Positions 35,504 through 44,827 of a stretch of DNA of 64,000 bases are shown one piece after another (the first letter of the stretch is position 1; each line of letters opens with the position of its first letter). The stretch comes from Natronomonas sp. CBA1123 (GTDB taxonomy: Archaea; Halobacteriota; Halobacteria; Halobacteriales; Haloarculaceae): assembly GCF_009741925.1 (NCBI RefSeq), contig NZ_WPCC01000009.1, forward strand, positions 25,206-89,205, read 5' to 3'. The notes beneath the pieces are model-generated. The model was not told the origin of the DNA. It saw only the letters and a list, made by a program, of their open reading frames with translations, and did not search any database. The translations under genes were made by a program, and so were the position numbers.

Positions 35504-36607
35504 ATGACAATCGAGCGAACGGGCGTCGTCGGCGCGGGACTGATGGGTCGCGATATCGCCGGACTGCTGGCGAACGCCGGCTATACGGTCACGCTGGTCG
35601 ACGTCGACGCCGACGTGTTGGCCGAGGCACGAGCGTATCACGAGGAGACGCTGGAGGCGGAACTCCGCGCCGGTGGCCTCGAGGTATCGGACCGGCCGGC
35701 CCAGCGAATCGACTACGACACGGACATCGAGGCGCTGTCGGACGCCGAGTTCGTCGTCGAAGCCGTCCCCGAACGGCTCGACCTCAAACGCGGCATCGTC
35801 GCCGACCTCGAAAGCGCCCTCGACAGCGAGGCGATTATCGGGACGAACACCTCCTCGTTGACGCCCGGTGACATCGCCGCCGAGATGGACCACCCCGAAC
35901 GGGTCGTCCTGTTTCACTTCGCGAACCCCGCACTTCGCCGCGACATCGTCGAGATATCCGGCGACGAGGCGAGCGACCGCGCCCTCGAAATCGCCCACGA
36001 GGCCGCCGAAGCCATCGACCGCGAGCCGATTCGACTCGGCCGGGAGTACCGCGCCAACGGCCTCTCGCGGCTGTCTGCGAGCATCAAATGCGCCGCGACG
36101 TGGGAACTGCTGGAGGCCGACCCCGCGGCCATCGACACCGCCGCGAGAAACGTCGGCTTCGACCGCGGGCCGCTGGAACTCATCGACCTCATCGGTCTCG
36201 ACGTCCACCTCGCGACCGTCGACAATCTCTCGGAGGTGTACGGCGACCGCTACGCCCCGCCGCCGGAAATCCGCGACCGGATGGAAGAGTTGGTCGACTC
36301 CGGCCGCCTCGGCAAGAAATCCGGCGCGGGCTTCTTCGAGTGGGACGGCGAGGCGTGTCTGATGGCCGACCCCGAGGAGCCACACGACATCCAGCCGATT
36401 TTGGCCGCGCTGGTCAACGAGGGCCACCGCCTCGTCGAGGACGGCATCGCCGACGAGGCGACGGTCGACGAGATTCTCAAACGCGGCGGCGACAGCGAAA
36501 TCGGCCCCTTCGACCTCGAGGAGATGTTCGGCACCGACGCGCTGCGGGAGACCCTCGAGGAGCGCCACGAGGAGACGGGCGCGGCCGTCTACGACACCGT
36601 CTTCTGA
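35504..36607 (+). CDS. 3-hydroxyacyl-CoA dehydrogenase
   Basis: 367 residues. The NAD-binding GAGLMGRDIAGLLANAG lies at about 9-25 with the acidic VDVD end of beta-2. NTSSLTPGDIAAEMDHPERV and the following LFHFANP carry the family's catalytic-region pattern. Two C-terminal helical domains follow, the first with GPLELIDLIGLDVH and the second with AALVNEGHRLVEDGIADEAT, consistent with a duplicated 3HCDH C-terminal domain. It would oxidise L-3-hydroxyacyl-CoA in fatty acid or polyhydroxyalkanoate turnover. The expected catalytic His appears in the LFHFANP region. Confidence 0.9.
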   Translation: MTIERTGVVGAGLMGRDIAGLLANAGYTVTLVDVDADVLAEARAYHEETLEAELRAGGLEVSDRPAQRIDYDTDIEALSDAEFVVEAVPERLDLKRGIVADLESALDSEAIIGTNTSSLTPGDIAAEMDHPERVVLFHFANPALRRDIVEISGDEASDRALEIAHEAAEAIDREPIRLGREYRANGLSRLSASIKCAATWELLEADPAAIDTAARNVGFDRGPLELIDLIGLDVHLATVDNLSEVYGDRYAPPPEIRDRMEELVDSGRLGKKSGAGFFEWDGEACLMADPEEPHDIQPILAALVNEGHRLVEDGIADEATVDEILKRGGDSEIGPFDLEEMFGTDALRETLEERHEETGAAVYDTVF

Positions 36608-36631
36608 GTGGCCGTCGGAGCGTCTCGGCGG

Positions 36632-37144
36632 TCAGTTCAGCGTCCAGAAGCCGTAGTTGAGATACGTCGCAAAGGAAACCCACAGCAGGTACGGGACCAG
36701 GAGTATGGCCGCCCGGCGGTCGACGCGGCCGAAGGCCCACATCGTCGCGACGATGAGCACCCAGAGTGCGAGGATGACCGCGAGTCCGAGGCCGATTTCG
36801 CGCGCCCCGAAGAAGACGGCCGACCACCCGAGATTGAACAGGAAGTGGACGGCGAAGACGCCGACGGCGAGCCGAACCGCCTCGGGGTCGGCATCTGCCT
36901 GCCGCCACACCAGCCACAGGGCGACGCCGATGAGCGCGAACAGGGTCGTCCAGACGGGGCCGAACACCCAGTTCGGCGGCGCCAGCGCCGGCTGTTGGAG
37001 CGAGTCGTACCACGCGCCGAGTCCCTGTACGGTGAAGACGGCGCCCGAGGCGCCGACCACCTCGACGGCGAGGACAGCGACGACGAGGGCGAGGAGCGGG
37101 CGTTCAACGGCCAGTTCTCGGAGGTCCGACCGGAGAGAGGTCAT
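36632..37144 (-). CDS. TspO/MBR family protein
   Basis: 170 residues from ATG 37144 (MTSLRSDLRELAVERP). Five transmembrane helices. Diagnostic stretches are WYDSLQQPALAPPNWVFGPV with WTTLF, NLGWSAVFFG, and WVSFATYLNYGFWTLN at the very end. TspO binds tetrapyrroles and sterol-like ligands in membranes and in bacteria responds to light and oxygen. The in-frame extension to 37273 is not family-like and is rejected. It is convergent with the dehydrogenase gene. Confidence 0.92.
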   Translation of the reverse strand: MTSLRSDLRELAVERPLLALVVAVLAVEVVGASGAVFTVQGLGAWYDSLQQPALAPPNWVFGPVWTTLFALIGVALWLVWRQADADPEAVRLAVGVFAVHFLFNLGWSAVFFGAREIGLGLAVILALWVLIVATMWAFGRVDRRAAILLVPYLLWVSFATYLNYGFWTLN

Positions 37145-37305
37145 ACAGAAGGGTTCGGCCGAACGGACAAATACGTACGCTCGAGCGAGCGCCGACACGT
37201 TGAGCATCCTCGGAAAAGCCACGACTCTGCAGAGCGAAACCGCCGAATCAGCAGCATACAAACGCCAGCGCACTCATTTATCGTCTCTGCTGACGTATCG
37301 GAGCC

Positions 37306-38103
37306 ATGTATTCGAGCCGCACGCTATCGTTGTTCGTCGTCGTCATGGTCGTCCTCGCCGGTTGTGCCAGCGGCGGCGATGTCGCCCCGAACGGCGATGC
37401 GGAGACTCCCTCGGGTGAGACGGTCGACGGGGACCGAGACGACGCCGAGGCGTTTTCGCTCGGTGACACCGAGCAGACTCTCCGTGAGGCCGGCAGTTTC
37501 ACCGTGACGTGGCAGTACACCGGCGTCGACAGGAACGGCATCGAGACCGACGTCACTCGCGAGTTCTACGCCGACTTGGGCGCGGAGCGCTCGCATACGG
37601 TAATCGCCACGGGTGACGGCGGCGACGACAGCGTCACCTCCGAGCAGTTCGTCGCCAACGGCGTCACCTACGCGCGCACCGGGTCGGGCGATGCGGCCTC
37701 CTACGCCGTCTACGAGGGTACGACGGATGTGGTCGGTACGGCCATCGCGCTCTCACAAGCCCGAGCGTACGGCGCGGACGACGACCTGGCGTATCGCGGA
37801 AGCGAGACGTTCGACGGCGTCGCCGTCGACCGCTACGAACTCTCCGCGGCCAGTTCGGCTATCATCCGGGCCGGTGGCGTGGCCGCCGGGTCGGCCGACG
37901 AGTTCGAACTCACCGACTTCGAATACACCGTCCTCGTCGACGGGGACGGCCTCTCGCGCTACGAAGCGTGGTCCTTCGCCGGCCGAACGCCAGAAGGGGA
38001 GACGGTGAGCGGGGAGTGGACGTACTCGCTGACCGGCGTCGGGTCGACCACCGTTCCGGACCCCGAGTGGCTGGCCGACGCGCAGGCCCAAGTCGCGAAT
38101 TGA
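37306..38103 (+). CDS. uncharacterised secreted lipoprotein
   Basis: 265 residues. Signal peptide SLFVVVMVVLAGC with lipobox LAGC (Cys at residue 21), so the mature protein would be lipid-anchored outside the membrane. After an acidic linker the mature domain of about 220 residues is beta-rich with repeats such as FTVTWQYTGVDRNGIETDV and SGEWTYSLTGVGSTTVPDPE. The pattern recalls LolA/LppX-like lipid-binding folds seen in haloarchaeal lipoproteins, but I cannot assign a family securely. Confidence 0.8.
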   Translation: MYSSRTLSLFVVVMVVLAGCASGGDVAPNGDAETPSGETVDGDRDDAEAFSLGDTEQTLREAGSFTVTWQYTGVDRNGIETDVTREFYADLGAERSHTVIATGDGGDDSVTSEQFVANGVTYARTGSGDAASYAVYEGTTDVVGTAIALSQARAYGADDDLAYRGSETFDGVAVDRYELSAASSAIIRAGGVAAGSADEFELTDFEYTVLVDGDGLSRYEAWSFAGRTPEGETVSGEWTYSLTGVGSTTVPDPEWLADAQAQVAN

Positions 38104-38117
38104 GGCTGCTGCGATAC

Positions 38118-39767
38118 TCAGACCAGTATCGGCGGAACGGCGAAGGGGTCGACCTGCACGTCGAGCAGCGTCGGTTCGTCGCCCTCGATGGCGTCGGGCA
38201 GCGCCTCGGTGAGTTCGTCGGGCGTCTCGACGGTTTCGCCGCGACAGCCGAACCCGCGGGCGATGGCGGCGTAGTCGACGCCCTCGTGGAAGTCCGTCGA
38301 GAGCTGGAAGTTGTCGGTGCCTATCTGACTGGCCTTCGAGGAGCCGAGCCCATCGTTGTTCAACACGACGACGGTCAGCGGCAGGTCCTCGCGAGCGGCC
38401 GTCTCGAGGTCGGCGATGTGATAGCCAATGCCGCCGTCCCCGGAGAGGGCGACGACGGGCGTGTCGGGACGAGCGAGTTGGACGCCGATGGCCTGCGGGA
38501 GACAGACGTTGATGCCGTCGCTGCCGCGGGCCTGCAGGTAGCCGAGGCCGGGTTCTTCGATCTCGTAGAAGGCCCCCGAGAAGAACCCCGAGTAGCTGGT
38601 GGCGCTGACGAGAATCCCGTCGGCCGGAATCGCCTCGTTCAGTTCGTCGACGACGCGGGCGGGCGCGACCGGTTCGGCGTCGCTCCGCAAATCGCCCTCG
38701 TGGGAGGCCCGCCACTCGGTTCGGTCGGCGTCGAGCGACTCGATTCGGTCGGCACGGTCGGCGTAATCCTCGGCGTCGAGACAGTCGTTCAGCACCCGAA
38801 GCGTCGCCCGAACGTCGGCCTGTATCGCCACGTCGGCGGCGTAGTTCTTCCCCAGCCACGCCCGGTCCAAATCGACGTGGACGATGTCGGCGTCGTCGGC
38901 TATCATCGACCACCCGACGGTGGTGAGGTCGCTGAATCGCGTTCCAAAGCCGACGACGAGGTCGGCGGCTTCGAGGGCGTCGTTTGCGGTCTCACAGAAC
39001 CCCCACCGCCCCGCGACGCCGAGTGCGTACGGTTCGGTCTCGGCGACGGCGCCCTTGCCGTTTATCGACGTGACGACCGGCGTGTTCGTCCGTTCGGCGA
39101 ACTCGGTCAGTGCCTCGCTGGCGTCGGCCCGAACCACGCCCTCGCCGGCGAGGACGACCGGCGCCTCGGCGGCTTCGAGACGGTCGAGCGTCGCCGCGAT
39201 GCGTTCGGGATTCGGGGCAGGACGGTCGGTCGGATACGACGCGTCGACTGCGGCCGGCGAGTAGTCGATTTCTTCCTCGAACACGTCGCCGGGGAGGTTG
39301 ACGTGGGCGGGTTTCGGCACCCCGGTCGTCATCTGTCGGAGTGCCGATTCGACGGCCTCGACGGCGCGGTCGCCGGATTCGGCGTCGAAGGTCACCTCGG
39401 CGTGTGGGCCGAGTATCGCCTCGTTGTCGCCGTCCTGTATCACCTCGCGGCCGCGGATGTCGCGTTCGTTGTCGCCGGTGAGCGCGAGAACGGGACTGGA
39501 GGCGCCGTCGGCCTCACACAGGCCCGCGCTCATGTAGGCGGCGCCGGGGCCGCCGACGCCGTCGACGACGCCGACCGTCCGGTTCGCCCGGGCGTAGCCG
39601 TCGGCCATCAGCGCCGCACTCGCCTCGCTGCGGCCCAAGACGTGTCGCAGCGAGGAGTCGGCGAGACTCGAGTAGTAAGGGTCCATCTGCTCGCAGGGGA
39701 AGCCGAACACCGTGTCGATTCCGCCCGCTTCGAACAATTCTACGATTTCGTCTGTTGTGCCTGTCAT
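38118..39767 (-). CDS. thiamine-pyrophosphate enzyme, acetolactate-synthase-like
   Basis: 549 residues in three domains. The N-terminal PYR domain has FGFPCEQMDP and GRSEASAALMADGYAR with the activating Glu. The central domain has APVVLAGEGVVRADASEALT. The C-terminal PP domain carries the TPP/Mg motif GDGGIGYHIADLETAAR...NND near residue 440-465. It resembles acetolactate synthase large subunits but, with no regulatory-subunit gene beside it, may be another 2-oxoacid decarboxylase or carboligase. Start ATG 39767. Substrate not predictable. Confidence 0.88.
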   Translation of the reverse strand: MTGTTDEIVELFEAGGIDTVFGFPCEQMDPYYSSLADSSLRHVLGRSEASAALMADGYARANRTVGVVDGVGGPGAAYMSAGLCEADGASSPVLALTGDNERDIRGREVIQDGDNEAILGPHAEVTFDAESGDRAVEAVESALRQMTTGVPKPAHVNLPGDVFEEEIDYSPAAVDASYPTDRPAPNPERIAATLDRLEAAEAPVVLAGEGVVRADASEALTEFAERTNTPVVTSINGKGAVAETEPYALGVAGRWGFCETANDALEAADLVVGFGTRFSDLTTVGWSMIADDADIVHVDLDRAWLGKNYAADVAIQADVRATLRVLNDCLDAEDYADRADRIESLDADRTEWRASHEGDLRSDAEPVAPARVVDELNEAIPADGILVSATSYSGFFSGAFYEIEEPGLGYLQARGSDGINVCLPQAIGVQLARPDTPVVALSGDGGIGYHIADLETAAREDLPLTVVVLNNDGLGSSKASQIGTDNFQLSTDFHEGVDYAAIARGFGCRGETVETPDELTEALPDAIEGDEPTLLDVQVDPFAVPPILV

Positions 39768-39856
39768 CGTCGTCTCGACCCGAAAGAGTCGGCCTGACCG
39801 TTACGTTCAGTCGACAAAAAGCTACTCCCGTCAAACGACGGACGCCGAGGAGGCTG

Positions 39857-40357
39857 TCACTCGCTGTCGACTCGGAGGTCGTCCAGTTCGGCCAGTAGGT
39901 CGTCGATTTCGGGCCGGTCGAACGTCGAGCGCCCCTGGTGGACGTAGGCGATTTGGGGACCCGACCCTCGGCGGTCGACGATGACCACCTCCGGCATCCG
40001 GCCGAAGAAGTCGCTGAACCGCCCGAGAATGCCGAACCGGACGGGCTGGTCGTAGCTGTCGCTGACCGACGCCTCGGGGTCCGCGAGCAGTGGATAGGGG
40101 AGGTGGTAGTTCGACTGCCACTCGGCGGCGCGCTCGCGGGGTTCGGGTAGCACCGACACTACCTCGGCATCCCGGTCGTGGAAATCGCCGACGCGGTCGG
40201 CGACCGTCTGAACCTGACTCCGACAGTTCGTGCAGTAAAAATCCCGCTGGAAGAAAATGACGACGAACGAAACGTCGTCGGGCAGCGCCGACAGCGAAAA
40301 CGGGTCCGGTCCCGGCCCGACGTTGGGAAGCGAGAAGTCGACGGCCTGACTGTCCAT
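39857..40357 (-). CDS. peroxiredoxin-like (AhpC/TSA, redoxin) protein
   Basis: 166 residues. A thioredoxin-fold peroxidase domain with FFQRDFYCTNCRSQVQTVAD: Cys42 and Cys45 form a CxxC instead of the PxxxTxxC of standard peroxiredoxins, typical of the Prx-like 2 group. YPLLADPEASVSDSY and the C-terminal VIVDRRGSGPQIAYVHQG fit the family. It would reduce peroxides or act as a thiol-disulfide exchange protein in the cytoplasm. Start ATG 40357 (MDSQAVDFSLP). Confidence 0.85.
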   Translation of the reverse strand: MDSQAVDFSLPNVGPGPDPFSLSALPDDVSFVVIFFQRDFYCTNCRSQVQTVADRVGDFHDRDAEVVSVLPEPRERAAEWQSNYHLPYPLLADPEASVSDSYDQPVRFGILGRFSDFFGRMPEVVIVDRRGSGPQIAYVHQGRSTFDRPEIDDLLAELDDLRVDSE

Positions 40358-40419
40358 GTTTTGACGAGGGGCCGGCGATACAAAGCCGTTTGTGGGGGAG
40401 TGGCCGGTTCGCCGCCGAA

Positions 40420-41295
40420 CTACTCGTAGGTGTGCGTGTAGCCGCCGTCGAACAGCAGGTCCCCGCCGTTGAGGTGTTTGGCATGCGAGGAGAAGCCGAA
40501 GACGAAGAGGTTCGCCACCTCGATGGGCATCATCAACTCCTTCGTTCTGGCCTGTCCGAGCATCACGTCCTCGACGACCTCCTCCTCGGAGATGCCCCGC
40601 TCTTCGGCGGTGTCGGTGATTTGATTCGCCATCAGCGGCGTCAACACGTAGCCGACGCTGACCGAAAAGCCGCGTAGCGTTCCCTCGCCCTCGGCGGCGA
40701 TAGAGCGCGTCAGGCCGTTGAGACCGTGTTTCGCCGTAATGTAGGTCGCCTTGTCGCGGGTCGCGTACTGGCCGTGGACCGACGACATGTTCGCGATTGC
40801 GCCGACGCCGTCGTCGGTCGCCTCGATGTGGGGCATGACGTGTTTCGACAGCAGAAACGGCGCCCGCAACATCACGTCCATCATGCGGTCGTACTCCTCG
40901 GTTGGGAACTCGGGGATGGAGGCGATGTGTTGCATCCCGGCGATGTTGGCGAGATACCGAATCGACCCCTCCTCGCTTGCGGCGTCGACGGCGGCCTCGA
41001 TGTCGGTGCTATCGGTCAAATCGCACTGAGTGGCGACCATCCGGCCGTCAGCATCGAGCGATTCGACCGTTTCGACGGTTCCGTCGAGTCCGTCTTCGTC
41101 GACGTCGAGTCCGACGACGGTCAGGCCGTTGACCGCGAGCGCGATGGCGGTCGCCCGTCCGATGCCCGACGCGGCGCCGGTCACGACGGCGACGGTGTCA
41201 CTCGAGAAGCGGTCGTCCTCGAGTCGGAGAACACGGTCTTCGGTAATCGGCGGCGGCGACAGCGAGTCGTCGTCCTGAGACGGTTGTGAGGCCAT
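40420..41295 (-). CDS. short-chain dehydrogenase/reductase (3-hydroxybutyrate dehydrogenase-like)
   Basis: 291 residues from ATG 41295 (MASQPSQDDDSLSPPPI). The NAD(P) motif TGAASGIG is at 39-46, the NIAG strand in the middle, the catalytic Ser in ANMSSVHG, and YITAKHG gives the YxxxK pair. The sequence has the long C-terminal end VFGFSSHAKHLNGGDLLFDG of the 3-hydroxybutyrate dehydrogenase-like subgroup. This is a plausible but not certain activity. The upstream in-frame extension lacks family similarity. Confidence 0.88.
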   Translation of the reverse strand: MASQPSQDDDSLSPPPITEDRVLRLEDDRFSSDTVAVVTGAASGIGRATAIALAVNGLTVVGLDVDEDGLDGTVETVESLDADGRMVATQCDLTDSTDIEAAVDAASEEGSIRYLANIAGMQHIASIPEFPTEEYDRMMDVMLRAPFLLSKHVMPHIEATDDGVGAIANMSSVHGQYATRDKATYITAKHGLNGLTRSIAAEGEGTLRGFSVSVGYVLTPLMANQITDTAEERGISEEEVVEDVMLGQARTKELMMPIEVANLFVFGFSSHAKHLNGGDLLFDGGYTHTYE

Positions 41296-41486
41296 ACCAC
41301 TACATCGACGACGAGACGGTATGGATTCCAAGGTTTACATTCGAACCGTCGTCGGTCGAAGACCGCATCAACTTCGAAATCGAGGCCGGATGTCGGGACA
41401 ACCGCCGCGTTCAGCAGTTCCGACGCTGTCGGGTGCTGTGAGCACAACGGAACGAAGGAACGCCACGGCGCGGCGCGGAAAAAGCC

Positions 41487-42068
41487 TTAGACGAGCAGTT
41501 GGATGTCGGACTCCGCCATGTGCTGGAGCGCGGTGGCGGCGCCGACGCCGACGGTCACTTCGTCGTAGAAGTCGTCTTCGTCGTACTCCATCAGCTCGAT
41601 GGTCATCTGACAGGCCTGTAGTTCGACGCCTTGGTCGATAGAGAGTTCGATGAGCTCTTCGATTGTGGCGGTGCCGTTGTCAGCGATGCGCTTTTCCATC
41701 ATCTTCGTCGCCATGCTGTCCATCCCCGGGAACGCCGCGAGGGCGTTCGGCATCGGCATACTCGGGTTGCCGACGGCGGAGAGTTTCAGGTCCTTGGACT
41801 TCTCCTCGTGGAGGATGTCCAGTCCCCAGAACGTGTGGAAGACGACGACGTCCCAGCCGAACGCGGCGGCCGTCGACGCAAGGATGAGCGGCGGGTACGC
41901 CATGTCGAAGGTCCCCTGCGTGGCGACGATGGTCATCTTCTTCGTGTCGTCTGCGGTGTCGGTTTCCAGCGTGGCGACTTTGTCCTCCAGCTCCTCGATT
42001 CGGGCCTGAAGTTCTGCCTCGGTCAGCGGTTCGCCGTCGGCCGACGCTGCGGGCGTGTCCGTACTCAT
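41487..42068 (-). CDS. DsrE/DsrF/DrsH-like sulfur-relay protein
   Basis: 193 residues from ATG 42068. The first 45 residues are acidic and coiled-coil-like (LQARIEELEDKVATLE). The DsrE-like domain follows: MTIVATQGTFDMAYPPLILA, WDVVVFHTFWGLDILHE and, near the end, VELQACQMTIELM, where Cys153 is the probable sulfur-carrying residue. It lies one base after the tusA stop in the same operon. DsrE-type proteins exchange persulfide sulfur with TusA, so the two are likely partners. Confidence 0.9.
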   Translation of the reverse strand: MSTDTPAASADGEPLTEAELQARIEELEDKVATLETDTADDTKKMTIVATQGTFDMAYPPLILASTAAAFGWDVVVFHTFWGLDILHEEKSKDLKLSAVGNPSMPMPNALAAFPGMDSMATKMMEKRIADNGTATIEELIELSIDQGVELQACQMTIELMEYDEDDFYDEVTVGVGAATALQHMAESDIQLLV

Positions 42069-42069
42069 A

Positions 42070-42315
42070 TTACGCGGTCTTTTCGACGTAGTGTTTGTAC
42101 ACGTCGCCGTCCTCGACCTGGTCGAGGAGTTCGACGCCATCGGTTCCGGCCGCCCAGCCGTCGAGGTCGCTCATGCTACCGGAGTCTGTCGCCACCACTT
42201 CCAGTACCTCACCAGCTTCGAGGTCGTCGATGGCTTGCTTCGTTTTCACGACCGGCATGGGACACGATGCACCTTTCACGTCGAGCGTCTGCGAGATGTC
42301 GAATTCTGCACTCAT
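42070..42315 (-). CDS. TusA-family sulfur carrier protein, second copy
   Basis: 81 residues. LDVKGASCPMPVVKTKQAI places the reactive Cys18 in the CPxP motif; the fold ends DVYKHYVEKTA. It is the first gene of a two-gene minus-strand operon with the DsrE-like protein and is divergent from the rhodanese-metallo-beta-lactamase operon. It is about as different from the TusA at 15395 as two family members usually are, so each may serve its own partner. Expected role: sulfane-sulfur carrier. Confidence 0.92.
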   Translation of the reverse strand: MSAEFDISQTLDVKGASCPMPVVKTKQAIDDLEAGEVLEVVATDSGSMSDLDGWAAGTDGVELLDQVEDGDVYKHYVEKTA

Positions 42316-42340
42316 TGTTGTTTCTTCACTCCGTGTTCTG

Positions 42341-42361
42341 TATTGGAGCTATCGCACAATA
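42341..42361 (-). promoter_or_regulatory. candidate sulfur-regulon operator, site b
   Basis: TATTG, 11 nt (GAGCTATCGCA), CAATA: perfect five-base arms with the same spacing as site a. It ends 26 nt from the tusA II start codon, so on the minus strand it overlaps the expected TATA/BRE position. Confidence 0.55.
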
Positions 42362-42510
42362 TAGGTTCGGGGGATAAAAGAATATCGGTTCTTGCACTAT
42401 CCTCAAACAACTGTCCGAGGCAGCCATACTTGATAGTACTACGTGTGAGCGCGTTTTCTGACCCGTCTCGGAGATATAGGCGGGGCAGTGCCGGATGGCC
42501 ACACACATTG

Positions 42511-42531
42511 TATTGTGCTATAGATGAACTA
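42511..42531 (+). promoter_or_regulatory. candidate sulfur-regulon operator, degenerate site c
   Basis: TATTGTGCTATAGATG shares its left half with site b read on the minus strand (TATTGTGCGATAG), but the right arm is AACTA instead of CAATA. It lies 40-60 nt before the rhodanese-metallo-beta-lactamase start. Weaker than sites a and b. Confidence 0.35.
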
Positions 42532-42570
42532 CTATGCAAACTCTTTAGTACATCCACCCAGTAAGGGAGC

Positions 42571-43773
42571 ATGTACGACATGAACGCCGAAGACTTCCCA
42601 ACGCCGGACGAACCGGTTGACTCGATTACCCCTGAAGCGCTGAAGGACCGAATCGATTCCGGCGAGGATATCACCATCCTCGACGCTCGCATGGAAGCCG
42701 ACTACGACGAATGGCACATCGACGACGACAACGTCACCACCATCAACGTCCCCTACTTCGAGTTCCTCGACGAGGAAATCGACGAGGACGTCCTCGAAGC
42801 GATTCCCGATGACCGCGAAGTGACCGTCCTCTGTGCGAAGGGCGGCGCAAGCGAGTTCGTCGCAGGCACCCTCGCCGAACGCGGCTACGAGGTCAACCAC
42901 CTCGAAGACGGCATGAACGGCTGGGCCCGCATCTACGAGGCCGTCGAAGTCACCGACTACGACGGCGCCGGCACGCTCCTGCAGTACCAGCGGCCCTCCT
43001 CGGGCTGTCTCGGGTACTTCCTCTACGACGACGGCGAAGCCGCCGTCATCGACCCGCTGCGTGCCTTCACCGACCGCTACCTCGAAGACGCCGACGAACT
43101 GGGCGTCGACCTGCAGTACGCCTTCGACACCCACATCCACGCCGACCACATCTCCGGGCTGCGCAACCTCGACGCCGAGGGCGTTGAGGGCGTCATTCCG
43201 GAGGCCGCGGTCGCACGTGGCGTCACCTACGCCGACGAGCTGACGACTACCGAGGACGGCGACACCTTCGACGTCGGCGACGCCACCATCGAGACCGTCT
43301 ACACGCCCGGCCACACGACGGGCATGACCTCGTATCTCGTCGACGACTCGCTTCTGGCAACCGGCGACGGCCTCTTCATCGAGAGCGTCGCCCGCCCCGA
43401 CCTCGAAGAGGGCGACGACGGCGCCCCCGAGGCCGCACGCATGCTGTACGAGTCGCTCCAGGAGCGCGTCCTCACGCTGCCCGACGACACGCTCATCGGC
43501 GGCGCTCACTTCAGCGACGCCGCCGAACCGGCCGACGACGGCACCTACACCGCACCCATCGGACAACTGGTCGAGGAGATGGACGCGCTGACGATGGAGG
43601 AAGACGACTTCGTCGAACTCATCCTCTCGGACATGCCGCCACGTCCGGCCAACTACGAGGACATCATCGCGACGAACCTCGGACAGAACGCCGTCGACGA
43701 CGAGGAAGCGTTCACCCTCGAACTCGGGCCGAACAACTGCGCCGCGAGCCAGGAATCCCTCGCGGGTGACTAA
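42571..43773 (+). CDS. rhodanese-metallo-beta-lactamase fusion (persulfide dioxygenase-like)
   Basis: 400 residues. The N-terminal rhodanese domain (about 15-125) has the active Cys88 in LCAKGGASEF. The C-terminal metallo-beta-lactamase domain has the metal motif HIHADH at 188-193, then TVYTPGHTTG with a further His, and LLATGDGLFIE with the bridging Asp. This architecture is that of ETHE1-like persulfide dioxygenases, which oxidise glutathione-type persulfides to sulfite; haloarchaea would use another thiol. ATG 42571 or ATG 42580 (MNAEDFPTP) may be the start. It heads the operon with the YeeE/YedE genes. Confidence 0.92.
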   Translation: MYDMNAEDFPTPDEPVDSITPEALKDRIDSGEDITILDARMEADYDEWHIDDDNVTTINVPYFEFLDEEIDEDVLEAIPDDREVTVLCAKGGASEFVAGTLAERGYEVNHLEDGMNGWARIYEAVEVTDYDGAGTLLQYQRPSSGCLGYFLYDDGEAAVIDPLRAFTDRYLEDADELGVDLQYAFDTHIHADHISGLRNLDAEGVEGVIPEAAVARGVTYADELTTTEDGDTFDVGDATIETVYTPGHTTGMTSYLVDDSLLATGDGLFIESVARPDLEEGDDGAPEAARMLYESLQERVLTLPDDTLIGGAHFSDAAEPADDGTYTAPIGQLVEEMDALTMEEDDFVELILSDMPPRPANYEDIIATNLGQNAVDDEEAFTLELGPNNCAASQESLAGD

Positions 43774-43781
43774 CACCGCCG

Positions 43782-44339
43782 ATGGTGACTGACCTACTCG
43801 TACTCCAGGTGGCCGCCGAGCTGTTCCCCAACGGGGTCAGTCGCTACGCCGTCGGTGGGCTGCTGGTCGGCCTCGGAGCCGTCGTAATCTACCTGGGAAC
43901 GGGCATTCCGGCCGGCGCGAGCACGTTCCTCGAGTCGACGCTCTCGTACGTCTCGGACCAATCGCGGTTCCAGCAGTACGTCCCCTCCCGGGATTGGCGC
44001 GTCGTGTTCACGGTCGGTATCATCCTGGGGGCGACGCTGTTCGCGGCGACGGTCCAGTCCGGCGTCATCACGACATCGCTGTACGAGCCCGGCACCACCG
44101 GCCAGCTGTATGAGGTCGCCGGCGTGACGCTGTGGTTGACCGACGTACAGCCGTGGCGGCTGTTCCTCGGTGGGATCTTGGTCGGCATCGGCACCCGAGT
44201 CGGCAAGGGGTGTACGTCCGGCCACGGCGTCTGTGGCGTCGGTTCGGCGTCGAAGACGTCCATCGTCGGCGTGGTGACGTTCATCCTCGTCGCCATCGGA
44301 ACGGCTCAGCTCGTCGCAGCACTGGGGGTGAGTCCGTAA
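43782..44339 (+). CDS. YeeE/YedE-family transporter, N-terminal-type half
   Basis: 185 residues, four to five transmembrane helices. The conserved cysteine motif GTRVGKGCTSGHGVCG near residue 140 is the mark of the YeeE/YedE (thiosulfate/sulfur transport) family. In many organisms a full-length protein has two such halves; here they are separate genes with the start of the second overlapping the stop of the first by one base. It would work with the next protein as a pore for a sulfur compound. 8-nt gap after the rhodanese-MBL gene. Confidence 0.92.
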   Translation: MVTDLLVLQVAAELFPNGVSRYAVGGLLVGLGAVVIYLGTGIPAGASTFLESTLSYVSDQSRFQQYVPSRDWRVVFTVGIILGATLFAATVQSGVITTSLYEPGTTGQLYEVAGVTLWLTDVQPWRLFLGGILVGIGTRVGKGCTSGHGVCGVGSASKTSIVGVVTFILVAIGTAQLVAALGVSP

Positions 44340-44797
44340 TGGCGGACCGCCATCCCCTGTTCATGCCGCTGATACTCGTCGGCGGCCTGATATTCGGATT
44401 CGGGCTCGGATTCAGCCACATGGCGCGGCCGGAGGTCGTGTTGAACTTCCTCCAGTTCGAGGACTTCGGACTGGTGTTCGTCATGTTCGGCGCGGCCATC
44501 GTCACCGGCATCGCCTTCGCGGTGATGCCCCGACTCCGGGACAGTGCGCCGCTGACCGGCGACCGCTACGAGCGGCGCCTGAAACCCTTCGACAAGAACG
44601 TCCTCATCGGCGGCGCCATCTTCGGCGTCGGCTGGGGGCTGTCGGGCATCTGTCCCGGCGCGGCGTACGCCAGCCTCGGCGTCGGCAACGTCACCATCCT
44701 GTGGGCGCTGGCCGGCATGTTCGTCGGCGCGTACGCACAGGGCGTCTGGCGGAGTCGAACGGCCGACACCGCCGCTGCGGCCCCGGCTGACGACTGA
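44339..44797 (+). CDS. YeeE/YedE-family transporter, DUF6691-type half
   Basis: 152 residues from ATG 44339, whose first base is the last of the preceding stop codon. Four transmembrane helices. GFGLGFSHMARPEVVLNFLQ and, near residue 98-112, GVGWGLSGICPGAAYA, which carries the single Cys matching the Cys motif of the other half, are the family features. It would complete the two-part channel for thiosulfate, sulfide or a related compound. The C-terminus is short and acidic-Ala-rich. Confidence 0.9.
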   Translation: MADRHPLFMPLILVGGLIFGFGLGFSHMARPEVVLNFLQFEDFGLVFVMFGAAIVTGIAFAVMPRLRDSAPLTGDRYERRLKPFDKNVLIGGAIFGVGWGLSGICPGAAYASLGVGNVTILWALAGMFVGAYAQGVWRSRTADTAAAAPADD

Positions 44798-44827
44798 CAC
44801 CCCGTTTCTGATTCGTTTCTACACTAC

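Noticed and set aside
42505..42531. CACA-TTGTAT-TGTG as an additional perfect operator at 42505
   Set aside because: Arms of four bases only; it overlaps site c and is likely chance in an AT-rich promoter.
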